Below are positions 31,310-41,700 of a stretch of 64,000 nucleotides of DNA, one piece after another. A program made the position numbers and the translations under genes. The stretch comes from Angiostrongylus vasorum (taxonomy: Eukaryota; Nematoda; Chromadorea; Rhabditida; Metastrongylidae), in assembly GCA_018806985.1 (NCBI GenBank), contig JADANN010000180.1:38868-102867 (forward strand), written 5' to 3'. Every line of letters begins with the position of its first letter. Position 1 is the stretch's first letter. Below the pieces are notes generated by a model, which saw only the letters and a list, made by a program, of their open reading frames with translations, made no database searches and was not told the DNA's origin.

Positions 31310-31520
31310 AGCTTACACGAGATTGATAAAGTTGTTTATTCGGCTAAGGTGTCGACGATTTCGTCTTCATCACAGCCGATGATCCGAGTCGACGGTCCAC
31401 AGTTCAGTGTTCCATAGTGTTCTCGAAGTGACATCTTCGTCGCACATCGAGCCCTCAGTGGAACGACTCTCTCGAATGAGCCATACTCACCCGACGATGC
31501 TTTTTTATAGAGAGCTGTTG
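31310..31520 (-). repeat. Penelope-like terminal-repeat fragment
   Basis: Contains GATAAAGTTGTTTATTCGGC, the CTTCATCACAGCC block and CCGAGTCGACGGTCCACAG, as in the fragment near 29170. It includes the hammerhead-like segment 31341-31378. Confidence 0.6.
31341..31378 (-). ncRNA. Hammerhead-like motif with perfect 5-bp stem I but mutated core
   Basis: The minus strand shows CGGCT and AGCCG as a perfect stem I, and GACG/CGTC as stem II. The conserved CUGAUGA is GTGATGA and GAAAC is GACAC, so this copy should be inactive. The paired stems around a mutated core support a former hammerhead. Confidence 0.35.
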
Positions 31521-31746
31521 TTGATGATGTTAGCAGCAGTCGTATTATGTTAGCTAGCACATAGCGAATAGACAAGAGTATTAGATGTAAGAACAGCATA
31601 CTCGACACATTTATTTCCATTAATTCAGGGTCGGATGTAGCAACGGTAACAACTTTAAGCGCGGATGAGGACGGCATCACAGAAGTGGTAACGAATGCAT
31701 AGTGCAACGTTGTTTTGAAAAATTTCGTTGTGTAGAATTCGAGCTT

Positions 31747-32060
31747 TTAGATAGTAGAGGTCCTGGCCATCCTTCTGCCATTAACGGCAATAAATTGAAC
31801 GGTTTCGTAGAACGAACTCAGTATAAATGTCTCATCTCTTCCGGAACTTAATGAAGCTCTATAAATTGATCTCGCACAAATTGAATGACAGCCAGTGGAA
31901 TCGCCACGTCCGCACTTCTGCAGCAATGCCAACGACTCGTTTCTCGACCGTCCAGTGGTGTGGACAGACGAGAAAGCGGTTCTCTACGACAACTAGGGAC
32001 TTCTGAATCAGAAGTAGGGCTGCGATAAAGGTCCGCAGCGATTTCCAAAGCTAAAGCTGC
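31747..32060 (-). repeat. Duplicated unknown segment, copy 2
   Basis: Similar to 31010-31240. The minus strand is open in two frames (31747-31932 and 31848-32048), but no domain, signal peptide or splice signal identifies a gene. Confidence 0.35.
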
Positions 32061-32544
32061 TGCAAATAATGTTAGCCGTCTAGTGTTTTGCTCTTTTAAT
32101 TGGTCACAGCTTTCTAAATTCCGGTGAGAAGATTACGGCAGAAAGTATGCCATAAAATTGACTAAAAGTACCAAAAACTTCAACGAGTGCACCTCATTGG
32201 GCAGCAGAAAACCAGCAGTCGTTCCCCACGGTGACTGCGGCTCCATGTAGTACAAACGACGCAGCAGAAGTACTGGGCTACAAAACCTTGATTCATCCAC
32301 CGTAGTTCCAGGATCACTCGCTTACTGCGCTACCACTTCTTTGGGCACATCCTGAGCGAAAAAATCCTTTAAATGCCCAGCCGATGCTAAAAATGCCTTC
32401 AACGACTAGATCTTCTCAAGGTCTCCAGAATACAACCGGATTGGATAATAAACAGTTCATCCTCCGAAAAAAATAAGTGGAATCCAACATTTCTTATTTC
32501 TGTGAATGAAGTATATTACTTGGGATGTAGAAAGTGCATAAAGC
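32061..32544. other. No recognised feature
   Basis: No exon or repeat family could be supported here. Confidence 0.45.
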
Positions 32545-32815
32545 CCCCCAGCGTTGAATAATCGCTTAGGGATTCACCAGGCAATTAACATCATCAAGCA
32601 CAGTTAGAGGCGACGGAAAGTATATCTAGCCTATAAAATGATTGTGGTCTCTTAAATATTGAGTAAATGTTGTCATTTTTTCAGAAAAGTCTAGTACAAA
32701 TTTTCCGACTCCGCAGAATGGAAGGTTTGGGAAGCCAGGGCGCAGTATTGGACCACTGATCACGTGTGTATTTCAGGGCAGCCCTAACACTGCACTACAC
32801 CTGTTATCTGCCACA
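32545..32815 (-). repeat. SINE-A copy, old
   Basis: The tail (AGCGTTGAATAATCGCTTAG, CATCATCAAGCACAGTTAG) and the central part (AGAAAAGTCTAGTACAAATT, CGCAGAATGGAAGGTTTGG) are recognisable. The head is mostly lost. Confidence 0.6.
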
Positions 32816-32989
32816 TTAAAATGTAAGTAGAAATCGTCCATTAATATCGAACCAACATAATACCTCACTCATTTTTGGGGACTTGAATGACAGCTGCTTG
32901 AACATTCGACGATCAGTGGTGAGAGAACCGGAACAGACATGTGCCTTCGAGCTAGCAGGCTAGAAGACGCCCTGCTGGGTGAGTTATAG

Positions 32990-33250
32990 CTTTGGCGAAA
33001 ATCAGAACGTCTGCTTGCGCCTTCTCAAAAACAGTCAATAATGGTTCAGTGATACAACTGCCACTTGCTGCGCGGCCGCCACGGATTCGTTTTTCTGCTG
33101 AGACAACGTTTTCCGCTCGATTTATGAGCATCGGCAAAAACTGCCAATGCACTCCACGGATTGAAATGAGGGTCAGGTTTGGTAACGTTAATACAATAAA
33201 TGCCCATCTTTTTGGCGATCGTGAGGAACTTTTTACCAAACAAGTTAGAG
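32990..33250. other. GC-rich open segment, unrecognised
   Basis: Both strands are open for about 85-95 codons across this GC-richer patch, so coding cannot be assigned from frame alone. On the plus strand a GAAAATCAG acceptor-like site at its left edge and possible donors near 33170-33180 exist, but no domain is recognised. It could be an exon of an unknown gene. Confidence 0.25.
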
Positions 33251-33747
33251 GCTAGTTCTTCAACGGACAAGAAAGAGGCTTACATGGCCGAGGGGCCGAT
33301 TTAACCAAGATCTAACTATGCGTGCTTTGCGGGGCATCCCTAACGATCGCGCTGAGAGCGCTTCGACCAGAGCAAATGTTTATCCAGTGAGAACCGGACA
33401 GATCGTTAAAAGAGTCCATGATAGGGAGGATAGAAGTTTAGACACTGAAAAAACTCCGTAGGCCCTTCTTGTTGGCGCCGTAGAATAAAAACTATCTTTG
33501 ATTGTCTGAGAGATTTATTCGTCATTCTATAGATATATTCGTAATTACACAATCACATATTGGACCGCTTCTGTCACTTTACACTTAACTAAAGACATAG
33601 AGTACATATCCTTGTTTATTATTAAGCAAACATGAGGTTGATGAAAAGATTTATTCGGCCTTTGTTTCGCTTGATACACCAGAATGGCACTGATTGTTAA
33701 TTCCAAGGTTAAATGAAGACTGCTTTGAAAAACAAGCCAGATATGTT
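33251..33747. other. No gene; possible terminal-repeat scrap
   Basis: Near 33630-33700 the words TTGATGAAAAGATTTATTCG and TTTGTTTCGCTTGAT weakly recall the Penelope terminal repeats. Everything else is unassigned. Confidence 0.3.
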
Positions 33748-34160
33748 TAACTTTTTATTTGCTGGCTATTCCTTTTTTTCACGACGGAATATTATGTGAA
33801 TTACAACCACAATGACGCTGAAATATCCGCAAAAATTTGGAATTCAGGCCAGATTCGAACCCCCCGACTTTAATATTACCCTGCCGTGAAAAAAGTGAAA
33901 GGGTGTTAAATAAAAAAGTTAACCATCGTAATTTCGACTACTGTCCCCGCTAAACTGAGCTCAATGCAGACTTCTGCTCCTTAAATCATTCCCGTCGACG
34001 GGTGATTGCTGATGGCGCCGTTACGGTAACAGCTGAGAGAAAGGCAAAGGAAATGCTTGCAGTGGTTGACATGTGAGGCCCCGGAAAACGTAACGGAGGG
34101 CTCCGAATCTGGCCTAGGGCCGGTCTTGCAAATAACTCTACATCATTGTGGTTATAATAA
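33748..34160. mobile_element. FB-family element, older subfamily
   Basis: TTTAACTTTTTATTTGCTGG, then ACAACCACAATGACGCTG, then GATTCGAACCCCCCG (B-box-like in reverse). The spacer includes CCCGTCGACGGGTGATTGCT, and an inverted arm ends at ACATCATTGTGGTTATA. Compared with the younger subfamily, its tRNA-like head is closer to a canonical tRNA. Confidence 0.65.
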
Positions 34161-34423
34161 AAACATATAAATGACAATTCGAAGGGGCCCAAGTAAACCA
34201 TTTGCGACTTTCTAACCAATATCTTAGCATATTTTTTCTTGGTAAATAATTGTTAACTAGATGAGGAATGTAACAATTGTTTGAGATTAGGACGACCACG
34301 CTTTACGAACGCTGTATAAATGTGACGTTGAAATACAATCCTTACATGGAAGAATTAGGGAAACAAATAAAAAGTATACATAATTTCTCAATTGTATGAA
34401 AAGTAAAGAGCAAAAGAAACCGG

Positions 34424-34560
34424 TGTTTGTAGCGTAATGGTAAGAAGTGACCTAAAATACATCCACGGCCATTGGCTCGACCCCGTGTTCCGGGATAATA
34501 GAGCCTCGGATCCCTCATGGTTTGGCACGTTGGTACCAGAATTATCTACGAGCATGACAA
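34424..34560 (+). repeat. SINE-A 5' fragment
   Basis: Head TTTGTAGCGTAATGGTAAGA, B-box-like GGCTCGACCCC, and the start of the central domain (GGCACGTTGGTACCAGAATT). It ends just before another SINE-A. Confidence 0.6.
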
Positions 34561-34576
34561 AAACCAATACAAAGGA

Positions 34577-34846
34577 CGCGTGTGGCGCAGCGGTCGGAAG
34601 CACCCAGCAACACACACATGGAATCGGTCCCCACGCCCACGGCACCCCCATGCCTTACATCTGTCCTGGGTTGGCAAATTGGTACCTGACTTGTCTGGGA
34701 GGATAGCAGCACTAGCTCGATACATCGGTAAGCCACCGCAAGTCATTGTAGAGGCCAGATATGCATTCAATCACCTCCAAACGATGCTGTATGAAGTTGA
34801 ATGCATGGCGCATCCCTCAAGAATTGATCAACGCCGAGTAGTACAT
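34577..34846 (+). mobile_element. SINE-A copy, tail truncated
   Basis: Head GGACGCGTGTGGCGCAGCGG and B-box-like GGAATCGGTCCCC, with a complete central domain. The tail stops at CAACGCCGAG without the TTTATCC units. Confidence 0.85.
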
Positions 34847-34861
34847 AAGTAAGTTATTGGC

Positions 34862-34925
34862 TAAGTCAGATATGCATTCAATCACTTCTATGATGGAATG
34901 GAGCCGAATAGAAGGTCGAGCGCTT
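34862..34925 (+). repeat. SINE-A 3' body scrap
   Basis: CTAAGTCAGATATGCATTCA followed by ATCACTTCTATGATGGAATG duplicates the body of the adjacent copy at reduced length. Confidence 0.55.
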
Positions 34926-34947
34926 TGTCTATTATTTTATGAATTGG

Positions 34948-35095
34948 TTACAACCACAATGATTCTGAGGTGTTTGCAAAAGTCCAGAGCGCAGATGTCT
35001 GCGGTGGGGATCGAACACGTTACTACCTCTTCCGGGGGCTAACGCGTTCACGAGCACACCATGAGGGTCTTTCCTTCCATTTTTCTCTCAGCTAG
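34948..35095 (-). repeat. FB arm, single
   Basis: ACAACCACAATGATTCTGAG, CGCAGATGTCTGCGGTGGGG, AACGCGTTCACGAGCACACC and TTTTTCTCTCAGCTAG match one FB arm. The partner arm is absent. Confidence 0.65.
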
Positions 35096-35676
35096 CTTTA
35101 TTATTTGCTTGTTATTGTTTCCAAAGTATTGTATCTGCTTAGTTTTCTTTCGTCTTTGTTTAGCTTAGAATATTTTTTGGTGCGTTTCATAAGCTTGCAT
35201 GTCACCCAAATGTCACAACTCTTCAGCGTCTTGTTGCCTTTTTGACCATTAACACATGCTTTCTGCTTAACAAAGCGGCATTAGGCATTTGTTCCTGTTG
35301 TTCTTTAGGATAAGTTGACACTTCCTTTATAAAGAGAACGACAGAATTCCCTTTACACTAAAGCTGACATAAAGTTATATCACACTAACACATACCAGCC
35401 TCACAACCTATCGATCGATAGCTAACAAATATCCAAACAGAAACATATCAATAACGATAAAGAACTCGTTCAAGCTCGCCAGCGCTTAACGCGTCTACAG
35501 ACGAACGCCTTACCCTATCATTTCCATCTGATCTACAGTACAACAGGTCACAGTTGAATCTAGCGACACAGTTACAATGCAATAGTGAAGAAAACGCAAT
35601 ATACATCAAGTATATTTACAAGATCGATAATTACATAAAAACAGACAAAAGCTCTTCGATTGATTGATAGTGCGAG
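35096..35676. other. 3' flank of second heat-shock gene
   Basis: AT-rich, with no recognised repeat or exon. The 3' UTR of the minus-strand gene must lie in its right-hand part, but no polyadenylation signal is clear. Confidence 0.45.
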
Positions 35677-38600
35677 TTAATCGATATGCGTCTGTCGTTG
35701 TGTTCTCGTCGGCTGCTTAACTTGAATGGTTGTGCGATACGGGCCACCGCCTGACGACGAGAATTTCGGTACTTCGACGGAAAGCATTCCTGAGTCACTT
35801 AGCCGCGAATTTATTGCGTGCAAGTCAGAGTCTTCCGGTAATTGCCATTTTCGAACGAACGATCTGAAACGAAAGTCCGTGGAGCTTAATATCGGTGATG
35901 GTCAACACTTAGTCACTTGGGGGAAGAAAAAACACTATAAAATACAAATTTAAAACTTATATAATGTAGAAGACAAGTCGGTACTATTACTTGTTAACGG
36001 CATTGCAACAACAAAGCTGGAAAATTTAAATAAGGCAGCTTAACTATTGTTCGGAGATGAAGGAACCAATGTGATGTACTACAATGGCTAGTGGTGCCTC
36101 GTAATACGCATGTAGTTGTTGGTTCCATCCCAAACTCTAAGTCTCACCAAGTCTAATCATCCCACCGAGTTTGGCGAATTATTGCCAAAGTTGCCTAGAT
36201 GGACTTATGCACTAACTTGATACGTCCGCAAACTACCGTAAGTCGTTGTATGGGTCAAACGTGCACTTAATCACCCCTCTGATATCACGAATCGAGTCGA
36301 ACGTACAGACCCTCGCTAGATTGATTAACGCTAAAAGCTTTATTCTTTATCCCTTAAAGTGCTTGGAAAGTGTTTCATGCACACGGAATCATATGTGTGT
36401 TTGGATATTTTACTGACATCTCAAAGAAGTAGGCGTCGAATACATGACTGTTTTTGATCCTGAATCATTTGTATCACTAGCAGTCTCGTTAATCCTAGCG
36501 GCTGCCAGCAGAGTTTTGCTTTATCCATGTCGCGTTTTGCCCACAAGCGGTGCCCAGTGTGACCACTTACTCAAAGCACATCACACTTTCTATGAGGTTA
36601 TTAATTTTAGCGATTTTAGTAGGGCAGCATCAACGAGCAAATGGTCAGCCTCAAGCGCTAAATATGGCTATACTTATGGATAACGTGGCACTTCCTTTCA
36701 TAGATGATTGGTTGATCTGTTGGATACGAGGATACGATACTGAGTCTCCTCCGACATGGCCTAAGGCTTTTGGCATTACCAACGGCTAATGCTTCAGTCT
36801 CTATTGAAGTACATCGAACCTCGAATACGGTTATGCGCACGGAAGATACAAGTCAGTTCAGTAAAGCGGCGATGGGTGTTTCGTTTCGTAAGCCATTCCG
36901 TATCGAAAGGCAAATATGAGAAAGTTTTTGGGTAGTAAAGAGTTTTCTATCAATATTGTCATTGAAAACTGAATATTACCCTATACAAAAGGAAAGACGG
37001 ATGGTGAGAATCTCCTCACAATTGTAACGTGTTCGAATCATTATTGACGAGGGAATGTCGCTGTATTGAAATTTTTTTGATCTTTTGCCAATAGAACTAG
37101 CTGAGAGACAGGCGAAACGAAGGACCCGCATGGTGTGGTGGTGAGCGCGCTACTCCCCGGAAAGGACAATAGCGCGTTCGTTCCCCACCATAGGCACCTG
37201 CGGTCCAGAGTTTTGCAAATATCTCAGCATCACTAAAGTTATATTTCGCAACGCATAACCTGCCGCTAAAAAGAGTAGGCAGTAAATAATAAGTCAAAAT
37301 TGTGATATCACTTAAATTCCTTAGAACATAAAGTACTGTTTTGTTACCTTTTCCTGTAACTGTTGTCATCTCTGTGCTCCTGGCGTCCTTCGATAATCAG
37401 ATCTCGTCCTTTAAGATTTACTTTCACTTCATCCGGGTGAAATTGCGACACATCCAATGTAACAGCGAATTTTTGATCATCGTTGATTACCTTAACAGAA
37501 AAGATGAGCGATTTGAGGAAATGAAAGGGGTGGATCGCAATAGCTCCTTTTTTCCGAAAAAGCGCATGCAAGTGCAAAGAGGACCCGGTTCTCTCGTTGT
37601 TTTTCTTCTGCTTTCCTTTAAACTTAAATATTAGATAACCGCTCTTTACATGTCATAATGCTTCCAGGATTTCATGCATTCATTTAGCCGTTGTTTCTTA
37701 ACTACCGTCACCCACGAATGCGTCCTAGCTTTTGTTTGATTTTAGCTCAGACTTAATGCGCAGACTCTATTACGTGTTCTCGGTAACATCTCGGAACTGG
37801 TTGAGCTCGCTTTTCCTCAGAAAACCAAAATAGGCAGATCGTAGTGCCCTCAGATTATAACCCCAGATAGTTCTTTGCCTTTGCGGAACACGGAAACTTT
37901 TCGAATCTTCCAATTTGTACTTTTCGATCTTAGTTACTTTTAAGGCATTCAAGTTGATTTATAGATCATCACCGTTCCTGCCATTTGCTTTCCAATTTTC
38001 AACTTATAGCAGAATACTGGTCTCTTCAACCATCAAAAACACGTCAAAAAACATCACTGCGTTTCATAATAGCAGTGCACTTCTTTCACTTTCCCATTTA
38101 AATTTTTCGGCGTCATAGTCTTATTTACATAAACTTTTCGCATCCTACTAGATATTGAGCTATTGTTTTGAAATTCTCAGCATCAGTGAACCGGAATAAC
38201 TCTTTATTGATCCCTTCTATTGGATCGATATAATTCGTCTACAAACGGGACAACCACTAAATAAAGGGTACAGCTCTCGACGTTGATCAATCCCTGAGAG
38301 CTACGCCATGCATTCGACTTCATTACGCACCGTTTGGAGGTGATTGAATGGATATGTGGCCTTTATCTGCCTTTACAATGACTCGCGGTGCCTGCCGATG
38401 TATCAAGACAGTGCTGCTATCCTCCCAGACAAGTCTGGTACCAATTTGCCGACCCCGGAGGGATGGAAGGCTTGGTGGGCCATGGACGAGGGGATCAATT
38501 CCCACATGCGTGTTGCAGCGCGCCTCAGACCACCACGTCACACGGACCACCACTTCATTTCCTAGAGAACGGTATGAGGTTAGTTGAAATTGTAAGTTCA

Positions 38601-38944
38601 ACAAGACTTTTGAACAAAAGCTGTCCCATAACGTTTTCCATAAGAACAGTAAAGCATTATCTGTGACTTCTCGCTTGAAATATGGTTCAAATTGTGCCGC
38701 TTCAAATAGTTCGACTTAGAAATGACCAAATGGGTATGAATAACTTCTGGTTTTGTTCAGAATTACTCCAACGTACTCGTTGTGCTTGGCCGTAGCGTGA
38801 GCTGGGGAAGAAGCTCTCCTCGAATCGCTGCATGTCGCGACGACATTCGGCGAGCGCGCGATCTATCCGGCGCGACATCTCGTCGAAGTGTCTGTCCAAG
38901 TCCATCGACCAACTCGGCGATCGTGGTCGACGCCATAACGACAT
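35677..38944 (-). CDS. Small heat-shock protein (alpha-crystallin/Hsp20), 165 aa, three exons
   Basis: Exons (minus strand) are 38777-38944, 37348-37490 and 35677-35863. They total 498 nt, closing as 165 residues plus stop. Exon 1 encodes MSLWRRPRSP and an Arg/Asp-rich N-terminal arm. Exon 2 starts the alpha-crystallin domain (VINDDQKFAVTLDVSQFHPD). Exon 3 reads SFVRKWQLPEDSDLHAIN and LSDSGMLSVEVP, and ends with an IQV (I-x-V) anchor (RTTIQVKQ). Introns are CGA/GTACGT to GTTAAG (phase 0) and AAAAG/GTAACA to TTTCAG (phase 2). Exon 2 has the same length and phases as the gene at 6791-12271, so the two are paralogs. The role is predicted as a stress holdase in the cytosol. Introns hold SINE-A and FB copies. 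The upstream ATG at 38942-38944 is chosen because it gives the usual MSL start. No perfect heat-shock element is visible nearby. Confidence 0.92.
36090..36350 (+). repeat. SINE-A copy, old, in intron 2 of the heat-shock gene
   Basis: The order head (CTAGTGGTGCCTCG), GGTTCCATCCC, decayed central domain, AATCACCCCTCTGATATCAC and AAAGCTTTATTCTTTATCCC is kept, with many substitutions. The insertion is antisense to the host gene. Confidence 0.6.
36592..36789 (+). other. Small open frame with signal-peptide-like start, doubtful
   Basis: A 65-codon ATG frame begins MRLLILAILVGQHQ, like a short secretion signal, and continues with a Trp/Asp-containing stretch (FIDDWLICWIRGYDTE). It lies antisense within intron 2 of the heat-shock gene. 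No homology, splice signals or RNA evidence is available; chance is a strong alternative. Confidence 0.2.
37091..37296 (+). repeat. FB arm, single, in intron 2
   Basis: From AATAGAACTAGCTGAGAGAC through GGTGTGGTGGTGAGCGCGCT, GTTCGTTCCCC and the hairpin region to GAGTAGGCAGTAAATAATAA. A complete right arm. The left arm is missing. Confidence 0.7.
37491..38261. other. Intron 1 of second heat-shock gene, no repeat recognised
   Basis: Apart from the SINE-A that follows at 38262, nothing was identified in this intronic stretch. Confidence 0.45.
38262..38545 (-). mobile_element. SINE-A copy in intron 1 of the second heat-shock gene
   Basis: Full body and tail, same orientation as the host gene. 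The flanks GACAACCACTAAAT and GACCACCACTTCAT may be a decayed target duplication (11 of 14 bases agree). The body has a small duplication of TGGCCTTTATC near 38357. Confidence 0.8.
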
Positions 38945-39190
38945 GCTCCTCAAAAGTTCAAATAAAAAACTTAACTTGCTTGCTTATAGTTTATCAAGGC
39001 CAAACATAAAGTAAAACTTTATTCGCAGAGGACATTGTATTTCAATCGATCGGAAGGAAAAAAAAGCACCATTTTGAAGTTTTTCAAAGCATTGTTACGA
39101 GCCTTGGCATGTAATAAACCAGTCACTTATCCGTCTGAGAATCTAGAGGTGTTCGAATAGTTACTGCTTTCAATTTATGGTTCGGAATCC
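38945..39190. promoter_or_regulatory. Upstream region of second heat-shock gene
   Basis: The presumed promoter of the minus-strand gene. I looked for GAAnnTTC pairs and found only a wider GAA(4 nt)TTC arrangement near 39075-39085, which is not a good heat-shock element. No TATA box is assigned. Confidence 0.25.
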
Positions 39191-39243
39191 GTGTGTATGT
39201 GTGTGTGTGTTTGTGTGTGCGCGCGTGTGTGTGTGTACGTGTG
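39191..39243. repeat. GT-rich microsatellite
   Basis: An interrupted (GT)n run with GCGCGC interruptions. It makes long artificial open frames of Val/Cys. Confidence 0.85.
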
Positions 39244-40086
39244 TATTTTTTATTTGTTTGTCGTGCTATGTTTGTTTATTTACGACGTGTGTATGTCAAA
39301 ATATGTGCTACCATAGTATTTGGTAATAATGTCAAAGTTTTTCTTGTGCCATCTTTATCTTTCTACCTTTTCTGATTTCATCTCTTCTTGCACTCTTCTT
39401 GTTTTTGGCCCCAGATTTCTCTTTTCAGGTAAAAATATCGTAGAACATTTCTTCATTTCTGGTCTGTGCATGAATAACACGTATACAAACTCGCTTAACA
39501 TTCTTGAGATAGCTAAACTAACTTGCAACTGATAGTAGAGAAGCATTCGAATGGAAATGAGAGGGAAAAAGAAAAAGAAGGACCTAGTGCTCAGACGATA
39601 ACGGCGAGAGTAACAGCGATAGATTTGAAAACTCTACTTGAAGAAAGAGATCTGTGCACCGAGCGAAGAATATCATCATATAGAAACAATGACTATAGAA
39701 GAAGTTAGGGAACGTCCCAGGGTTAGTGAAGTTTTTGAAGACGTCTGAAGCCATTCAGTCATTCAGCCATTCAGATGTCATCATCGTCGTCACCATCGTC
39801 ATCATCAATGAATCGATATCGTCAAATGACAGACGATAAGTCATCTCAAATGTGTTTTGTTATGGCTTTTATGATAAATCATAGCAAAGAGACACAGAGC
39901 AGCAACATAATAGCTGACTGATGCCATTACACAATAGAAAACAGAAGTCATAGACGGAAAACGAATACTATAGAAAATATGAACGACTGTTAGCAGTTCA
40001 ACACCACAAGCATTACATGAAAATCTAGTCGAAAGTCTTCCTCCACTTTATCCTTTGTTTCTCTTATTTTCCCCTTTCGGTATTTT
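39244..40086. other. No gene; short simple repeats
   Basis: Contains CATTCAG-type tandem words (39750-39777) and a TCA/TCG trinucleotide run (39779-39808). No exon was recognised. Confidence 0.45.
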
Positions 40087-40100
40087 AAGAATCGAACATA
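40087..40100 (+). repeat. Target-site duplication, left
   Basis: AAGAATCGAACATA, identical to 40447-40460. Confidence 0.85.
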
Positions 40101-40446
40101 AAGGATAAAGGATAAAGCTGTCGGCGTTGATCAATCCTTGAGGGATGCGCCATGCATTCGACTTCATTAAGCATCGTTGGAGATGATTGAATGCATATCT
40201 GGCCTTTACAGTGACTCGCGGTGGCCTATCGATGTGTCGAGCCAGTGCTGCTATCCTCCCAGACAAGTCTGGTACCAATTTGCCGACCCCGGAGGGATGG
40301 AAGGCTTCGTGGGGCACGCGCGCGGTGGTCGATTCCACGTGTGTGTCGCAGTGCCGCCTCCAACAACTGCGACACATGCGTCCTTGCCGTTGGATGTACT
40401 CCTGTGCTTGATTGCCACACCGCGCATATTGCGTGCGAGTTTGCGG
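40101..40446 (-). mobile_element. SINE-A with about 65-bp extra 5' sequence, flanked by perfect target duplication
   Basis: The minus-strand SINE-A (two AAGGATA tail units at its left end) ends its tRNA-like head near 40382. The perfect 14-bp duplication does not occur until 40447. The 40383-40446 segment therefore moved together with the SINE. It may be 5' transduced upstream DNA from initiation outside the tRNA head. Confidence 0.85.
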
Positions 40447-40460
40447 AAGAATCGAACATA
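40447..40460 (+). repeat. Target-site duplication, right
   Basis: AAGAATCGAACATA, the partner of 40087-40100. Confidence 0.85.
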
Positions 40461-41049
40461 CGCTCACAGATATCGTAGTTTAGACTTCTACGCATAGGTC
40501 AAAGTGATTCGTAGTTGTAAATATATCTGACGAGCTGATCATGCGCTTAATTTGGGACTAACGGCCGATTTCTGCCCAACGACGCACAAAATGACAATTT
40601 GAAAGAGCGACGACCACTGATAATAGCGGCGCGCTAACTACCATAGCTCTATCGAAAAATGGACCACGACTTGCGAACTTAACAAGAGATTAATGCAGAT
40701 CAAGAAGAAAGGAGAAAAAAATGAATGAGAATAAGAGAACAAAAGATGACACGGAAGGAAAGGGACGATGAACACGAAAAGCGAAAAAACTGTTCCGATG
40801 AAAAAGATTCTTAGGAATGATCACTGGCGTTTGGCTGACGTATTAAACAAGAATTAAGTAGAATGCAAAAAATCCTGCTTTATCAAGGACACAGGTGGAA
40901 TGATTGCATCTATCTTGTCGCCGAAATTAAGATTCGTGATAAAAAAGCTTCTGAAGTCAGAAATTTCGGATTCTCAGAATAACACGAGAGAATTCCTTAC
41001 TTATCAATATGCGACTTTTCTTGATTATACTTACTAAACAGCCTTCGAC
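40461..41049. other. No recognised feature
   Basis: A-rich intergenic DNA. Nothing was recognised. Confidence 0.45.
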
Positions 41050-41700
41050 TATGCTTAACTTTTTATTTAGTGCCTATTATTTCTTCACTGCTAAGTATTA
41101 TGTGACCACGATACTGGGATATTCGCAGAAGTTTTAAAGTTCCAAGTTCTGCGAATATCTCAACATCATTGTGGTTGTGACCCTGCCGTGAAAATTATGG
41201 TAGGCAGAAAATAAAAGGTTAACACTGTGATTTCGACTACAGCATCAGCTTAACTGGGTCCAGTGCTGATTTGTGCTCCCAGATCAATCCTTCTGATAGC
41301 TAATTATTGATGGAAGCGTTAGGCAAAAAACTAGCTGAGAGAAAAGCAAAGAAAGTGGCTCTGTGGTGCAGATGCATACGCGAGCACCTGGAAAGGATAG
41401 TCGTGGTTCGATCTGGCCCAGGGTCCAAGTCTTGCGAATATCTCAGCATTGTTGTGGTTGTATTTCACATCACACTACCATGAAAATTATAGTAGGGAGA
41501 AAATAAAATGTTAACAGTACTGAGATATCTGCAAAATGCCTGGACGGCGGACCAATTTCGAACCCGCGACCACACTTCCTGGCCGTTAACGTGCTATCTA
41601 CCGCACCACTGGGTCCCTTATTTCGTCCTTCGCCAGTTTTTTTGCTAACGGTGTCATCAGCAATCACCGGTCAACAGGATTAATCTGGAGAATGCAAATC
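41050..41700. mobile_element. FB-family cluster, at least three arms
   Basis: A left inverted pair (41060-41190) is followed by an internal unit with CTCAGCTTAACTGG-type and CTCCCAGATCAATCC blocks. Next comes a tRNA-like arm with GTGGTTCGATCTGG (B-box-like, near 41402). A further inverted arm at 41510-41620, read in reverse, has GTGGTGCGGTAGATAGCACG and GCGGGTTCGAA, a convincing tRNA-like A/B pair. It appears to be a nested or tandem FB arrangement. Confidence 0.65.

Noticed and set aside
36592..36789. Secreted peptide gene in intron 2 of the heat-shock gene
   Set aside because: Only the hydrophobic start supports it. With no homology or splice signals, chance is more likely, so it is kept only as a doubtful feature.
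38945..39190. Heat-shock element upstream of the second heat-shock gene
   Set aside because: The only GAA/TTC pair found has a 4-nt rather than 2-nt gap, so it does not fit the standard element.
39193..39375. Val/Cys-rich frame
   Set aside because: Caused by the interrupted GT repeat at 39191-39243.
40048..40497. Several overlapping frames of 74-139 codons on both strands
   Set aside because: They lie within a SINE-A copy. The same peptides recur at every SINE-A in the window, so they are frames through a repeat, not genes.
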